Shown here one piece after another: positions 1 through 8,140 of a stretch of 17,309 nucleotides of DNA. Position numbers and translations under genes: made by a program. Origin of the DNA: Rodentolepis nana (lineage: Eukaryota; Platyhelminthes; Cestoda; Cyclophyllidea; Hymenolepididae); the NCBI GenBank assembly GCA_900617975.1, contig UZAE01013304.1, forward strand, positions 1 through 17,309, given 5' to 3'. Every line of letters begins with the position of its first letter. Position 1 is the stretch's first letter. The notes under the pieces are model-generated. The model did not search any database, was not told the DNA's origin, and was given only the letters and a program-made list of their open reading frames with translations.

Positions 1-66
1 GTTTCAAAGATGTAAAAGAGACAGACACAAAGGTAGAGAAAAAGTTACGGTGAGTACTGTGGAAGG
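1..66 (-). mobile_element. SINE-like repeat, copy 1 (partial, cut by window edge)
   Basis: The minus strand matches the middle of the SINE-like family also found at 7810-8140, 14873-15195 and 16951-17277. The shared + strand text is a run resembling gagacagacacaaaggtag, followed by a gtgagtactgtg block that is nearly identical at 17098-17141. The similarity stops near position 66, so the 5' part of the element, which would lie at higher coordinates, is missing or unrecognisably diverged. The 3' tail lies outside the window. It is non-coding; the short frames that cross it are incidental. Confidence 0.8.
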
Positions 67-779
67 CAAGGCCAAGGATATGATCTGGACCGAGGGTATG
101 TGCCTTTAGATTTATTGTTCATTGAGCAAAGGAGAACCGAAAATTTTCGCATTTCAGTATTTACGACAGGAGTATATATATCACGCATTTCGGTTATGTC
201 CTTACAATTTTCTTTTCTTGAAAGTCTAAGAACATTGTGTGAAGTATTGGCGCGCAATGCATCGAAAAGTATTTACACATATCTCTCAGTGAAGGTCAAT
301 TTTTAATTGATCTCAGAATTAGTTGCAAACTCGATTTGAATAAGTTAAATTGGTTGGGAGATAGATTCACTTCCATCGTCATTGTCAGAAACCATAAATA
401 GGTTTTATCTGGCGTTATTTTATATTCGAATGACCAAAGTTGGTAATGTTCTTGATATTTCTTCGGAAACGATAATTAAGGCCGATGTCCAGACACAATT
501 TTTCTGAAGTACCTACTAAATATTTAAGAGGGCAGGTTGGTAACGGTAACTTTCTATTTTAGTAATTGAACTAATAAAAATGTCAGCGTCACTCGCGAAA
601 TATTGCTATGTGGGACTTAAGAAAGTATTTTACATATTGAGTGGCAAGTGAATTGACATATGCAAAAGACTCAAAATCTGAAAAGACATGAAGAAAAGAG
701 GAAACATCTAGTGATTATTATCTGGTTGATTTGGAGCACACAACACTGTTATTGCTGAACAGGGGAATCACAGGCACAC
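67..779. other. No recognised gene (AT-rich intergenic)
   Basis: Short frames on both strands at about 45-306 overlap each other and the truncated repeat. They have no recognisable domain and are treated as chance. No RNA gene, tandem repeat or terminal repeat was seen. Part of 700-779 may be the badly decayed start of the LTR that is clear from about 780 on. Confidence 0.6.
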
Positions 780-1005
780 TCACACGAGTTTGATGGTGAG
801 GTCGTGCTACTCCATTGTTTATAATGACTAAACTTCCTGTCCATAATACACCTCCAAAGTAGGCGTTTTCCCATCATACCTCTGTTTCCCATATAGCTTT
901 ACGGTCGTATAGCTAAATCTGGGGCCTTTAAGAAATGGGTGATCTTTGCTAAAGAGATTACTGAACTTACGTCAAGGCTTATAGGTTGTAGTAGGCCTTT
1001 ATAAG
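780..1005 (+). mobile_element. Diverged Ty3/gypsy LTR (copy D)
   Basis: This stretch aligns collinearly with the LTR at 4723-4997. Matching blocks, in order, are tttataatgactaaac with gattatgattaaac, then tctgtttcccatatagct with tctgtttcctctatagct, then the block around ctaaatctggg, then gtcaaggcttatagg with gtcaaggctttactag. The order and spacing are kept but many bases differ, so it is an old insertion. No primer-binding site follows it on the + strand, and no coding is attached, so it looks like a solo or truncated LTR. The left edge is uncertain because 700-779 aligns poorly. A 20-base block at about 792-811 also resembles 3964-3985 on the other strand. Confidence 0.6.
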
Positions 1006-1228
1006 CTTTACGAAGTTAAAGAAGCATTTGATAAACAAGTACTTATTTTGTTGTGAAATGCTCAAATTAAAAATGAGTTCATATAAATTTTGGTTTAAGA
1101 TATAATTATAATTACTTCTCATTATTAATGACAATATTATGTGATTGATAAAAGCGGATTGCTACATTGACAAGTCTTGGGTTATGCTCAGTTATCTCTA
1201 TTGCAGATTCTCGGACGTTTGAAAAGGC
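1006..1228. other. No recognised feature
   Basis: AT-rich spacer between the diverged LTR (+) and the gypsy relic (-). No open frame, repeat unit or hairpin stands out. Confidence 0.5.
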
Positions 1229-1760
1229 TTAAAAAAATGATCTAAACTTCCACAGACGCATAACGTGGAATATGTTTATTGGGTTAGGCAGACCGTTGCC
1301 TTTTATGTTTGCTGGTTTGCAAGGTAGTAATTTATGAATACGTTCACTGGTTGATGGGGAGAGTCTCTGTACTACTAGGGTCTGTGTTCTGCAATGCTTG
1401 GAAACCATCAAGGGATTGACATAGAATAGGTAATACTGTCTTTTCGCGAGACTTCGCAGTAGAAGATGATGTTTAGGGTTTCTGTGTTGGGTGAATGATT
1501 TGGACAGATTTTGTTGGTTCGCCGGGGTGGGGTTTACCGCTTTCCTCTTGCGCTTTTACGTCGAAGTAGGAGAATGTTCTAGTAGAAGGTCATGAATATC
1601 TCCACGCATAGAGCTGTAGTCTTCACTTAGATCTGGAAGTTCTTTAAAGAGGTTTTGTGCATCGGTTAGCAATAGCTCGGTATCAAATTGCGTCACTGGA
1701 TTAACCACGTTTGAGGATTGTTGGTAATTAGGCCCAAGAGAATCATCTATGTTCAAATCT
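1229..1760 (-). pseudogene. Unrecognised decayed coding-like stretch downstream of gag relic
   Basis: Two minus-strand open pieces (1756-1556 and 1411-1229) lie in line with the gag pseudogene and would follow it in transcription order. The first encodes 66 residues, rich in Asp, Glu and Leu, including FDTELLLTDAQNLFKEL and a later MRGDIHDLLLEHSP. Past its stop codon, reading on gives a basic KRKRK cluster. The second encodes 60 residues with several Arg, Lys and Cys. I do not recognise either as gag, protease, reverse transcriptase or integrase. They may be a lineage-specific part of the retroelement, a piece of another element, or a host gene fragment captured here. Composition suggests former coding sequence; the function is unknown. 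Confidence 0.3.
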
Positions 1761-2733
1761 TGGTATTTGATGGTTCAAACAGAAGGAAGAGGTGTACATA
1801 AGTTTGTAAAATGGATATTTTTTGCATGTGGTGCATTTTTCTGCTGAAAGAGGAATACCGATGACTTCAGGACTGGCAGGATTTAATTTCGAGACACCAC
1901 TATAGACCTTGGGATATTTGCAGCCTGGTTGGAATTTTTTAGCGTTGTCTTCATACGTTCTGCGATTGTAACAGAACTACAGAACTGCAGGGACTACGGG
2001 GTCTTTTTGGAGACAAAGGACATCGTTTGCCGTGACAAGAAGGGATATCTAGTGTGAGCAGTACTAGCTTCTCTAGACGTTCAGTGATGACGTCATGTTG
2101 TTGTGTGATAGTGATAATAGATCTTAAGTTTTAACTGAATTGACGGCTTCCCTATCGTGAAGATTATGGAAGCGATCGGCCACTTTTGCTACTTTGTCAA
2201 GGGTTGATTAATGTTGGTGGTTAATGTTGATGTCATGTTTACCGGGAGCCATTTAGTTCCCAATTCTTCAAGAACTTTGTCATTCACATAGTTACTGCTA
2301 GCTAAGAAAAGCATGTGGCGTAAAAGCTGAGATGGAGTATGTTCCCCAAATTCGACTTGTGAAAGGGCTGGTGTAGCGTCTCTCTTGGGAACCAGAAAGA
2401 CGATTAATGATGACTTTTGAGTAGATCTTAGCAGTTGCTCTCCGGCAACTTGAAGATGATGTTTGGTATCTGTGATGCAACATTGATTGATAGCGCGACG
2501 ATGGCATACTGAAGTAGCATTTCTCGTTTGCTAATGCTTCATAGTTTGAGCACCCCTTCTAGTTGTAAGAACCAGATATGAGAGCATTCTGTATCGAAGA
2601 TGGGATAACCAGGAGGGACACCCAATACCTTAACACTGTAATCTGCTTTCGAAGACTTTCCATAGAATTGGGATCGGGCGAAAGAGGAGAGTCGAGGAAA
2701 TAGTGATTGTTCGAGGAGATAGCAAATCAACAA
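1761..2733 (-). pseudogene. gag: Ty3/gypsy (Mag-like) gag pseudogene
   Basis: Relic of a retrotransposon capsid (Gag) protein, which packages element RNA into cytoplasmic particles. Conserved pieces appear in the right order on the minus strand but in changing frames. They are an N-terminal block with IFDTECSHIWFLQLEG (about 2646-2542); LQYAIVALSINVASQIPNII (2517-2440); IINRLSGSQERR (about 2411-2376); a block with GEHTPSQLLRHM (about 2350-2311); WLPVNM (2251-2234); DKVAKVADRFHNL (about 2199-2161); and a zinc-finger-like CYNRRTYEDNAKKFQPGC (1973-1920). In this Gag type the last block normally keeps extra His/Cys; here those positions read Asn/Phe. An early stop at 2539-2541, several frameshifts and lost zinc ligands show it is dead. 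Identification rests on remembered family motifs, not a search. Confidence 0.75.
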
Positions 2734-2738
2734 GTGAG

Positions 2739-2822
2739 TTGTGTGATCTGAAGAGAATTCGCAGTGCCAGTAAGAGAATGTTTCTCAGTTGAGCAGATCA
2801 AGCCATGCTTAGGTGAAAAGCG
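2739..2822 (-). mobile_element. Gypsy element 5' leader (untranslated relic)
   Basis: The + strand text gcagtgccagtaagagaatgtttctc is paralogous to gatgccagtgagcgattgtttctc at about 12964-12987. Both lie just inside a primer-binding-site-like sequence, so this is the 5' leader between that site and gag. The match shows that the 2.8 kb relic and the 12.4-13.4 kb relic belong to one element family. Confidence 0.65.
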
Positions 2823-2838
2823 TCAGGGTCACAAATTC
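2823..2838 (-). promoter_or_regulatory. Primer-binding-site-like sequence, decayed
   Basis: On the minus strand this reads GAATTTGTGACCCTGA, the counterpart of AATTGGTGACCCTGA at 13014-13028. In LTR elements the site starting TGG next to the 5' LTR pairs with the 3' end of a tRNA that primes reverse transcription. Here the TGG has become TTG. Confidence 0.6.
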
Positions 2839-2854
2839 TGTAGGGGATTGCCAC
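2839..2854 (-). mobile_element. LTR stub (3' end of 5' LTR)
   Basis: The + strand tgtaggggattgcca matches tgtagcggattgcta at 13029, the terminal bases of the family LTR. Recognisable LTR sequence ends after about 16 bases, so the rest was deleted or replaced. Confidence 0.5.
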
Positions 2855-3774
2855 AATTTAACCCCATATGAGCACTATTATGATAACAATCGAAGTTATT
2901 TTCCTTTACTTGCCCACGGAATTATGATATAATCAATAATTTTACTACGTTAATAAATTAATAAGCTATGTGTATTGTGGGTATGGGTTTAGGTAGAAAA
3001 ACAGAGTTCTGATTGGGCTATTTTGTAACAATTGGATATCACAATATGATCTCTACAAGATGCAAAAAAGGAGACTACTCCACACATCTATAATTTTCAT
3101 AAGACTCTTCTCAACCTCCTAACCAAGCCCTTACTTCAATTCCGCATTGGATTTTTTTGTTCTCCCATGTCCTTGCAAAGTATCCCCGTTTTAAAATGAG
3201 AATACGAAGGCTCGTGTATGATGCCTGCTTTCGAAGCCTGTAAGCAATAATGGACATTATCGTGCGTGAAGGCTAAAAGGTCCACATGATAGAAGGGAAA
3301 TAGAGATTGAGGATAATAGATAGGAAAGGAGGAATCGCATTAATATTTGATGAGCCTTATAGCGGTTCGTGCGTTTAATTATTATTTGTAAAAAGGAACG
3401 GAGTCATTATCATTTACCTTCCTACTAAAAGAACTATAGAATAATTTTGCATAATTAAATAAATTGAATTTAAATAGATAGTAAAATGGATATTGAAGCA
3501 TAATGAAGTCATTCTGTCATTCTCCTTTACTTTCTAAAGAAGTAATTCAGATCTGACAATATACAAAAAAACTTCTACTGGTGGTATTTCTAAGGTGGAA
3601 ACTGAAAACACTAAAGAACAAAATATTTAAGTAAAGGATGGAATGGGAAGCATCAGGTTAGAGTAATATAATGAAGCTTGGACCTTAGGGAGCATAAAAC
3701 TGTTCAATTTCTAATGAGATGAAAAACTAACTAACTTAAGCTCAGCAATCCCTATCGCGCGATCTCCTAGTTTG
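2855..3774. other. No recognised gene (AT-rich)
   Basis: No open frame above about 60 codons and no repeat related to the families in this window. Short A/T runs and scattered TAAT motifs only. Confidence 0.55.
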
Positions 3775-3990
3775 GAAATGCTACCAAGTTTAATAAAGCC
3801 ATGAGGAAACAGGTATTTGGCGTTTATTTGAGATGTGTGTCGCTGATACGAAGTTTATTCGCTATAATGCAATGAAGGGCTTGTTGAACAATACAGGGAC
3901 TATTGATTGATGGCTGGCTGAGAGGAGTCTGGGATCACGAGCGCACTTACTCCCTACGCTACAAGTAGCACGACCGCACCTTCGAGTCTA
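3775..3990 (-). mobile_element. Possible distant LTR relative (copy E), minus strand
   Basis: On the + strand, aaagccatgaggaaacagg followed by cgtttatt resembles agctataaaggaaacagg followed by cgtttatt in the LTR at 6234-6425. A second module, tgtcgctgatacgaagtttattc, resembles tgtagcacggagcacgtttattc. Read on the minus strand, the two tttatt sites (3823-3828 and 3854-3859) are AATAAA signals about 31 bases apart. The terminal LTR sequences are not recognisable. The resemblance could be a diverged subfamily; chance cannot be excluded. Confidence 0.35.
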
Positions 3991-4722
3991 CCATAGTGCG
4001 CATGAGATTTCTCTATTCAGCCATGAAAGCGTTGTGCACTCTAAAATACGTCCTCTTTAGATCGTTATCAGGATACTAAAAGGGTAGAAAAGAACTCTCG
4101 GTAACTAGTTAGTGTACACATTGAACCCGTAGAGGAGAAAGCCAACCCTTCAACCGAAGCACGTGCCAGAATTGTCCTCATCTTTGTCCTTGCATACTAC
4201 TTATTGTGTAAATAAATCTCATAAGCAGAGTATCTTCTCTCACTGAAGTTATCACTTGTGTTTCCGTCAAAGAAGAACACTACATATGGAATGCTATTAT
4301 AACCTCTCTTTTCCTGAGTTCCAACGTTTCAAGAAATACACTTTTTAAATTCAAACTTGCCTTGGTCAATTTATCATTCTAAATTATATAATTTGACAAT
4401 ATCTTGGTCCATGGAACTTTTTTTAAACCTATTTCAATGTTTGCTTCAATTTCCCTTTCATCCACCTCTTGCATTGTAGTAAGTTTTCATTAAAACAAAC
4501 TACCAATTTATTACTATGATAGGACAGGCCATAACTTAGAAGATATCCTTGATTCAAATGATATTAAGCAGTTAGAGGAACAATTAATTCCCTAGTGAAG
4601 TGAAGATTATGCTTGAGGTGCTAACTAATGGAGAAATGCATTAAAATATAGGAGATGTTTATTATTTTGTGAACAAGATAACAAAATAGATTAATAAAGA
4701 TGATATTATAGTATTTTGAATC
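3991..4722. other. No recognised gene (AT-rich)
   Basis: No coding frame, RNA gene or family repeat was recognised. The stretch ends immediately before the TGTGGGACACG start of the next LTR. Confidence 0.55.
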
Positions 4723-4997
4723 TGTGGGACACGTCATCACCTAAAGCGTGATCGCATGCGCCCACAACCTATGGCCAAACAGAAGCCTTTGTTTGTTCAA
4801 GCGGATCCGCCATTTTGATTATGATTAAACTTTTATCACAATATACTTCCAAAATGAATGCGTTCCATGCGATACGTCTGTTTCCTCTATAGCTGAGCTG
4901 TAGCTTAGCTAGTTCTGGGAGTCTAGTTAGATATAGGAGAATCTGCCACAGAGTTTCTGAGTCAGTCAAGGCTTTACTAGTCTAGCAATACGCTAGA
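4723..4997 (+). mobile_element. Ty3/gypsy LTR, copy A (solo or truncated)
   Basis: A ~275 bp LTR running from TGTGGGACACG to TAGCAATACGCTAGA. The ends are defined by comparison with 6234-6425, which has the same TGTGGGACACG start (read on the minus strand) and ends GCAATCGGCTACA. Internal shared blocks include ctgtttcctctatagctgagctgtagcttagct and gactgactcag. The canonical final CA has become GA. No primer-binding site follows at 4998, so no internal element is attached. The flanks AATC (4719-4722) and GATC (4998-5001) may be a decayed 4 bp target duplication. The U3 part holds CGCCATTTTG (a YY1-like site on the minus strand). The AATAAA found in related copies is altered here to AATGAATG. 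The minus-strand frame at 4769-4969 is a shadow. Confidence 0.8.
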
Positions 4998-6233
4998 GAT
5001 CTGAGCAAATTTTTTTCTGCAGGAAAATAGTTTCCAGAGAATGTCCAAATAACCAGTCCTGGGTTGTTGGAATTTCCGGAGCATATATTGTTTTATTTAT
5101 CAACTTGACAATAATTAATTACGACTTATTCTATTTTTATTACAATGATATTGTTGCTTATCTGAAGGCAGTCTCATGTTATTTATACTCTCCACTTTGT
5201 CTTTATGACATGCTCTTGAGGTTGACTGCTTTTCCAAAGTGAAATGATTAATTTCAGAAAGTGAAACCATGGGAAAAACTCTGTTGACTTTCCTCTATGT
5301 GTCAATAAATTTTTACAAGTCAATTGAAAGGAATTCATTGACCAGTGAACGTTGTGTGCACGGCTATCAAAGACGTGTGTGAATCTACTTCCATTGTCCA
5401 TAATGCTAACTGAAGGGTCGGTTTCAAAATTTTTGGCGTAATTTCTCTGGATAATATTTCATGTTTTTGGAGAGCTATTGAAGAGAGTGCGAGAAAGTCA
5501 GACAGCAAATATAGTTCCCGAATGTGTGAATTTTCGGAAAATAAACTAATGTTAATTTTTTTCATTGTGGAAAAGGAACTTTTTGAAGTGAAATCTCTCT
5601 TCGTGTTACTTTGGGAAAAAACATCGAAAGGAAAAATTCCTAGCCAAAGTACTCCTTAAATTCAAAGATTTCGGGAGGGAATTATAATTTTTAAAATAGT
5701 TATGGCGTTTAAAGAGAGCTGAATTTTACTAAAAGGATATTTTATGTATTTCGCCAAGCATAAAAGTGCGAAACCTGTTTAAGGTGAACAAGTTTGACGG
5801 AAATTCATCAAAATTATGGCGATTAGCAATAGAGATGCTGAAAAACCTGCCTAAATTTCAAAAAATAAATAAGTAATAAATTTGTATCTCTGATAAATAT
5901 ACAAATTCAAAATCTATAAATTGTTGCATTTCTTTACTCGAGTCATCGATAATATATTTTGTTGTTATTTAAATAATTCTTGTAAGAGAGTGGGGCATCA
6001 CAATTGGAATCCAGTGAGGAAGCTTAAAGGAAATTGGAAAAGGTGAACTGTCAGACACCGCTACACTCCTTAGTTCATTATAAAGCCTAATTTTATCTGT
6101 AGCTTGAATAACTGGAAGTGAAAGAAGCAGTTTATTCTGCCTATAAAGACATCACTTCCGCCCAAAGGGAAGCAAAAAGCGGTGTTTCAGGTGAAAATTA
6201 ATTTAAAAATGTTCACTCTTCTTCAATCTAATT
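4998..6233. other. No recognised gene; spacer between two inverted LTRs
   Basis: 1.24 kb lying between LTR A (+) and LTR B (-). Two overlapping minus-strand frames (5401-5183, 72 residues; 5565-5335, 76 residues) have no recognisable motif. The longer one contains IRELYLLSDFLALSSIAL, a leucine-rich stretch that could be helical. I do not call them genes. No inverted terminal repeats beyond the LTRs were seen. Confidence 0.5.
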
Positions 6234-6425
6234 TGTAGCCGATTGCTACGCTAGTAAAGCCTGACTGACTCAGAAATCTCTGTGGCAGATTCTCCTACAT
6301 CTAGCTAGACTCCCAGAACCAGCTAAGCTACAGTCCAGCTATAAAGGAAACAGGCGTGTAGCACGGAGCACGTTTATTCAGGCGTACAGACATGTGATGA
6401 CGCACAAGGCAAAACGTGTCCCACA
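6234..6425 (-). mobile_element. Ty3/gypsy LTR, copy B (solo-like)
   Basis: On the minus strand this 192 bp element starts TGTGGGACACG and ends GCAATCGGCTACA, so both ends carry the canonical TG...CA. It contains CTGAATAAACGTGCTCCGTGCTACACGCC, that is, one AATAAA poly(A) signal (+ strand tttatt 6373-6378) followed by GT-rich sequence. It then has the shared block ending in CTGTTTCC and TATAGCTGGAC. It is shorter than copy A because most of the U3 part is missing. The flanking bases (TAATT and CAACC on the + strand) are not a duplication, so the insertion is either old or was rearranged. No internal coding is attached. Confidence 0.8.
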
Positions 6426-7284
6426 CAACCTTAAGTGAGTTTAAATTCAGAAAAAAATCATCATCACGAATTAATTTTGCTGCTCCTTACGCTACCTCGA
6501 TTAATTTGTATAGTGTCTTATTCACAGACGAAATTTGCCAGGGATTTCTGAAAATAGTGGGGGCTGACATATCGGCCTATTCTTCTTCGGTTTATTTGCC
6601 AGATTGACTCAAAGCTTCTTAATATTACTTAGTTTTAAAGATACTAGAAGCACCCATTTTGTGCTGGATTATGGGATTTCCCATTGAATTAGTTTTTCCA
6701 TTGTGTGAGTATCGTTACTGTTTGGCCGACTTGCCGTCAGTCGTGTGAATGAATGCTCAAAATGTTACATTTATGCGGCGACATAACTACTTCCTGATTG
6801 TAGATATGGTAAAGCTGATAAATTAAAAAGAGTGAATGCAATTTCTATTAACACCAAATGCCAATAAATAAAAGGTATGAACCTTAGGGTTGTCATTGCT
6901 AACTAATTTTTGAACTTTTGCGTTTAAGTTTAATAAATGCGGGAATATATCAGAGAAATTAATGAGAAATCGAGTAATTTACAACTAGGTGCTTGAGTTC
7001 AGATTGTACACAGACACAATAAAGGAAAAAATTTGTCACTTTTTCCTAGTGGTCAAATTGTACATCAAAAACAACAAAATTCATTTAATTGTTTAAGCCA
7101 AAATGCACTAGCCCAAACCTGCTTTCCTCCACTTAGACTTAAACGTCTGCAGAGCTACTCGAGCCTTCATAGGATGGAAAGTTTTCGTGACCCATCATCA
7201 ACTCCCCTCCCCAAATAGAAAGATGCACGTACGTCTTTGTTATTTCGACAAAATTTTCATCATTTTCTGCACCATAATTGCTAT
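6426..7284. other. No recognised gene; one short hairpin
   Basis: Short + strand frames at 6416-6607 and 7033-7218 have no recognisable domain, and the first begins inside the LTR. A perfect 8 bp stem (aggaaaaa 7023-7030, tttttcct 7040-7047) with a 9-base loop is present; in AT-rich DNA it may be chance. Confidence 0.5.
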
Positions 7285-7309
7285 GGGGTGGGGTGGGGGA
7301 GGGGACGGG
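7285..7309 (+). other. G-quadruplex motif
   Basis: Five G-runs of 4, 4, 5, 4 and 3 bases separated by loops of 1, 1, 1 and 2 bases. This satisfies the usual intramolecular G-quadruplex rule with very short loops, which are expected to be stable. It is a sharp exception in AT-rich surroundings. No promoter or gene next to it was recognised. Confidence 0.75.
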
Positions 7310-7809
7310 AGGTCTATTGTTTACGACGGCGTTAGTGGAAAAAGAACGGCTCTTCCCAATTGAACACCAATTCATCAAATAAACCAGGCCAGCGTTGGCT
7401 ACCAGAGACTTTGGAAATATGCCATTATCTATTATGCATAGCCAAACCAGACGAAGCAGTTATAAACGAAGTTTATTGTTGTCAGTAATTGGGAGAACTG
7501 GCCAAAAAATTAAAGTAAAAACGTTCCAATGTATTGAACAGAGAAGGGGCACTTAATTAACATGATATTGGTCAACTGTTCCACCTCCCCCCCCCCCCGC
7601 AAAACCTCAATACGACTCGAGAACGACCTCCCAAAATCTTGAGGAATTAAGTCATTGGGTTTACCACAAGCTCCACTTTCGTTAGACTTCGAACAATCCG
7701 ATTAGCACCATTTCAGGTCCATGAAGCATACTCTGAGAAGAGAGGGATTTTGAAAAACGATTGAAGTCGAACACTTTTTGAATTTGATAGAGTAAGCTTT
7801 GATCAAACA
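7310..7809. other. No recognised gene; contains poly-C tract
   Basis: Holds a 12-base C run at 7587-7598. Unlike the C/G runs at 15081 and 17062, it is not inside a SINE-like copy. The minus-strand frames at 7378-7139 and 7870-7682 have no motif; the first reads through the G-rich tract and the second runs into the SINE-like copy. Confidence 0.5.
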
Positions 7810-8140
7810 GGGTGTGCGATAGACTTACTTCCACTTGTTGTAACCTGGGCAACGTGTGCTCATGCGGCAAAAAGTCTAAACCGACAGTTGACTTCTGACT
7901 TCAAACTACCATGGCCCTACTCTATGCTATATTCCACAATTACCACAGTAATTATCTCACCTTACCTTTTTCTCTACCTTTGTGTCTGTCTGTCTCTTTT
8001 GCATTTGTGAATCATTCTTCTGTTCTTTCTCTCCTCTTTTACTCTTTTGATGTTCCTCCTCCTCCTCTCTTTGAAGCCCGAAGTCAGCAAAAGGCCTAGT
8101 GATAACTACCAAATAATCTGCCATTTGATATAAATAAAAA
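7810..8140 (+). mobile_element. SINE-like retroposon, copy 2 (full length)
   Basis: A ~331 bp unit starting GGGTGTGCGATAGACTTAC and ending in CCATTTGATATAAATAAAAA. It matches the other copies along its length. Conserved landmarks are cctgggcaac, agttgacttctgact, tctacctttgtgtctg, ttttgatgttcct, gaagcccgaagtcag and gataactaccaa. A pyrimidine-rich middle (8010-8070) replaces the C run found in the two later copies. There is no terminal inverted repeat. A clear target duplication was not found; tcaaacaggg at the left and tcaaacgggg at about 8160 is only a weak possibility. No tRNA-like A and B boxes are convincing. The + strand frame at 7911-8099 inside it is incidental. Confidence 0.8.

Noticed and set aside
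2085..2096. TGATGACGTCAT, a CRE-like palindrome
   Set aside because: Lies within the gag pseudogene, and no promoter context is visible.
5183..5565. Two overlapping minus-strand frames of 72 and 76 codons
   Set aside because: No domain, no clear coding bias, and they overlap each other in different frames; not called as genes.
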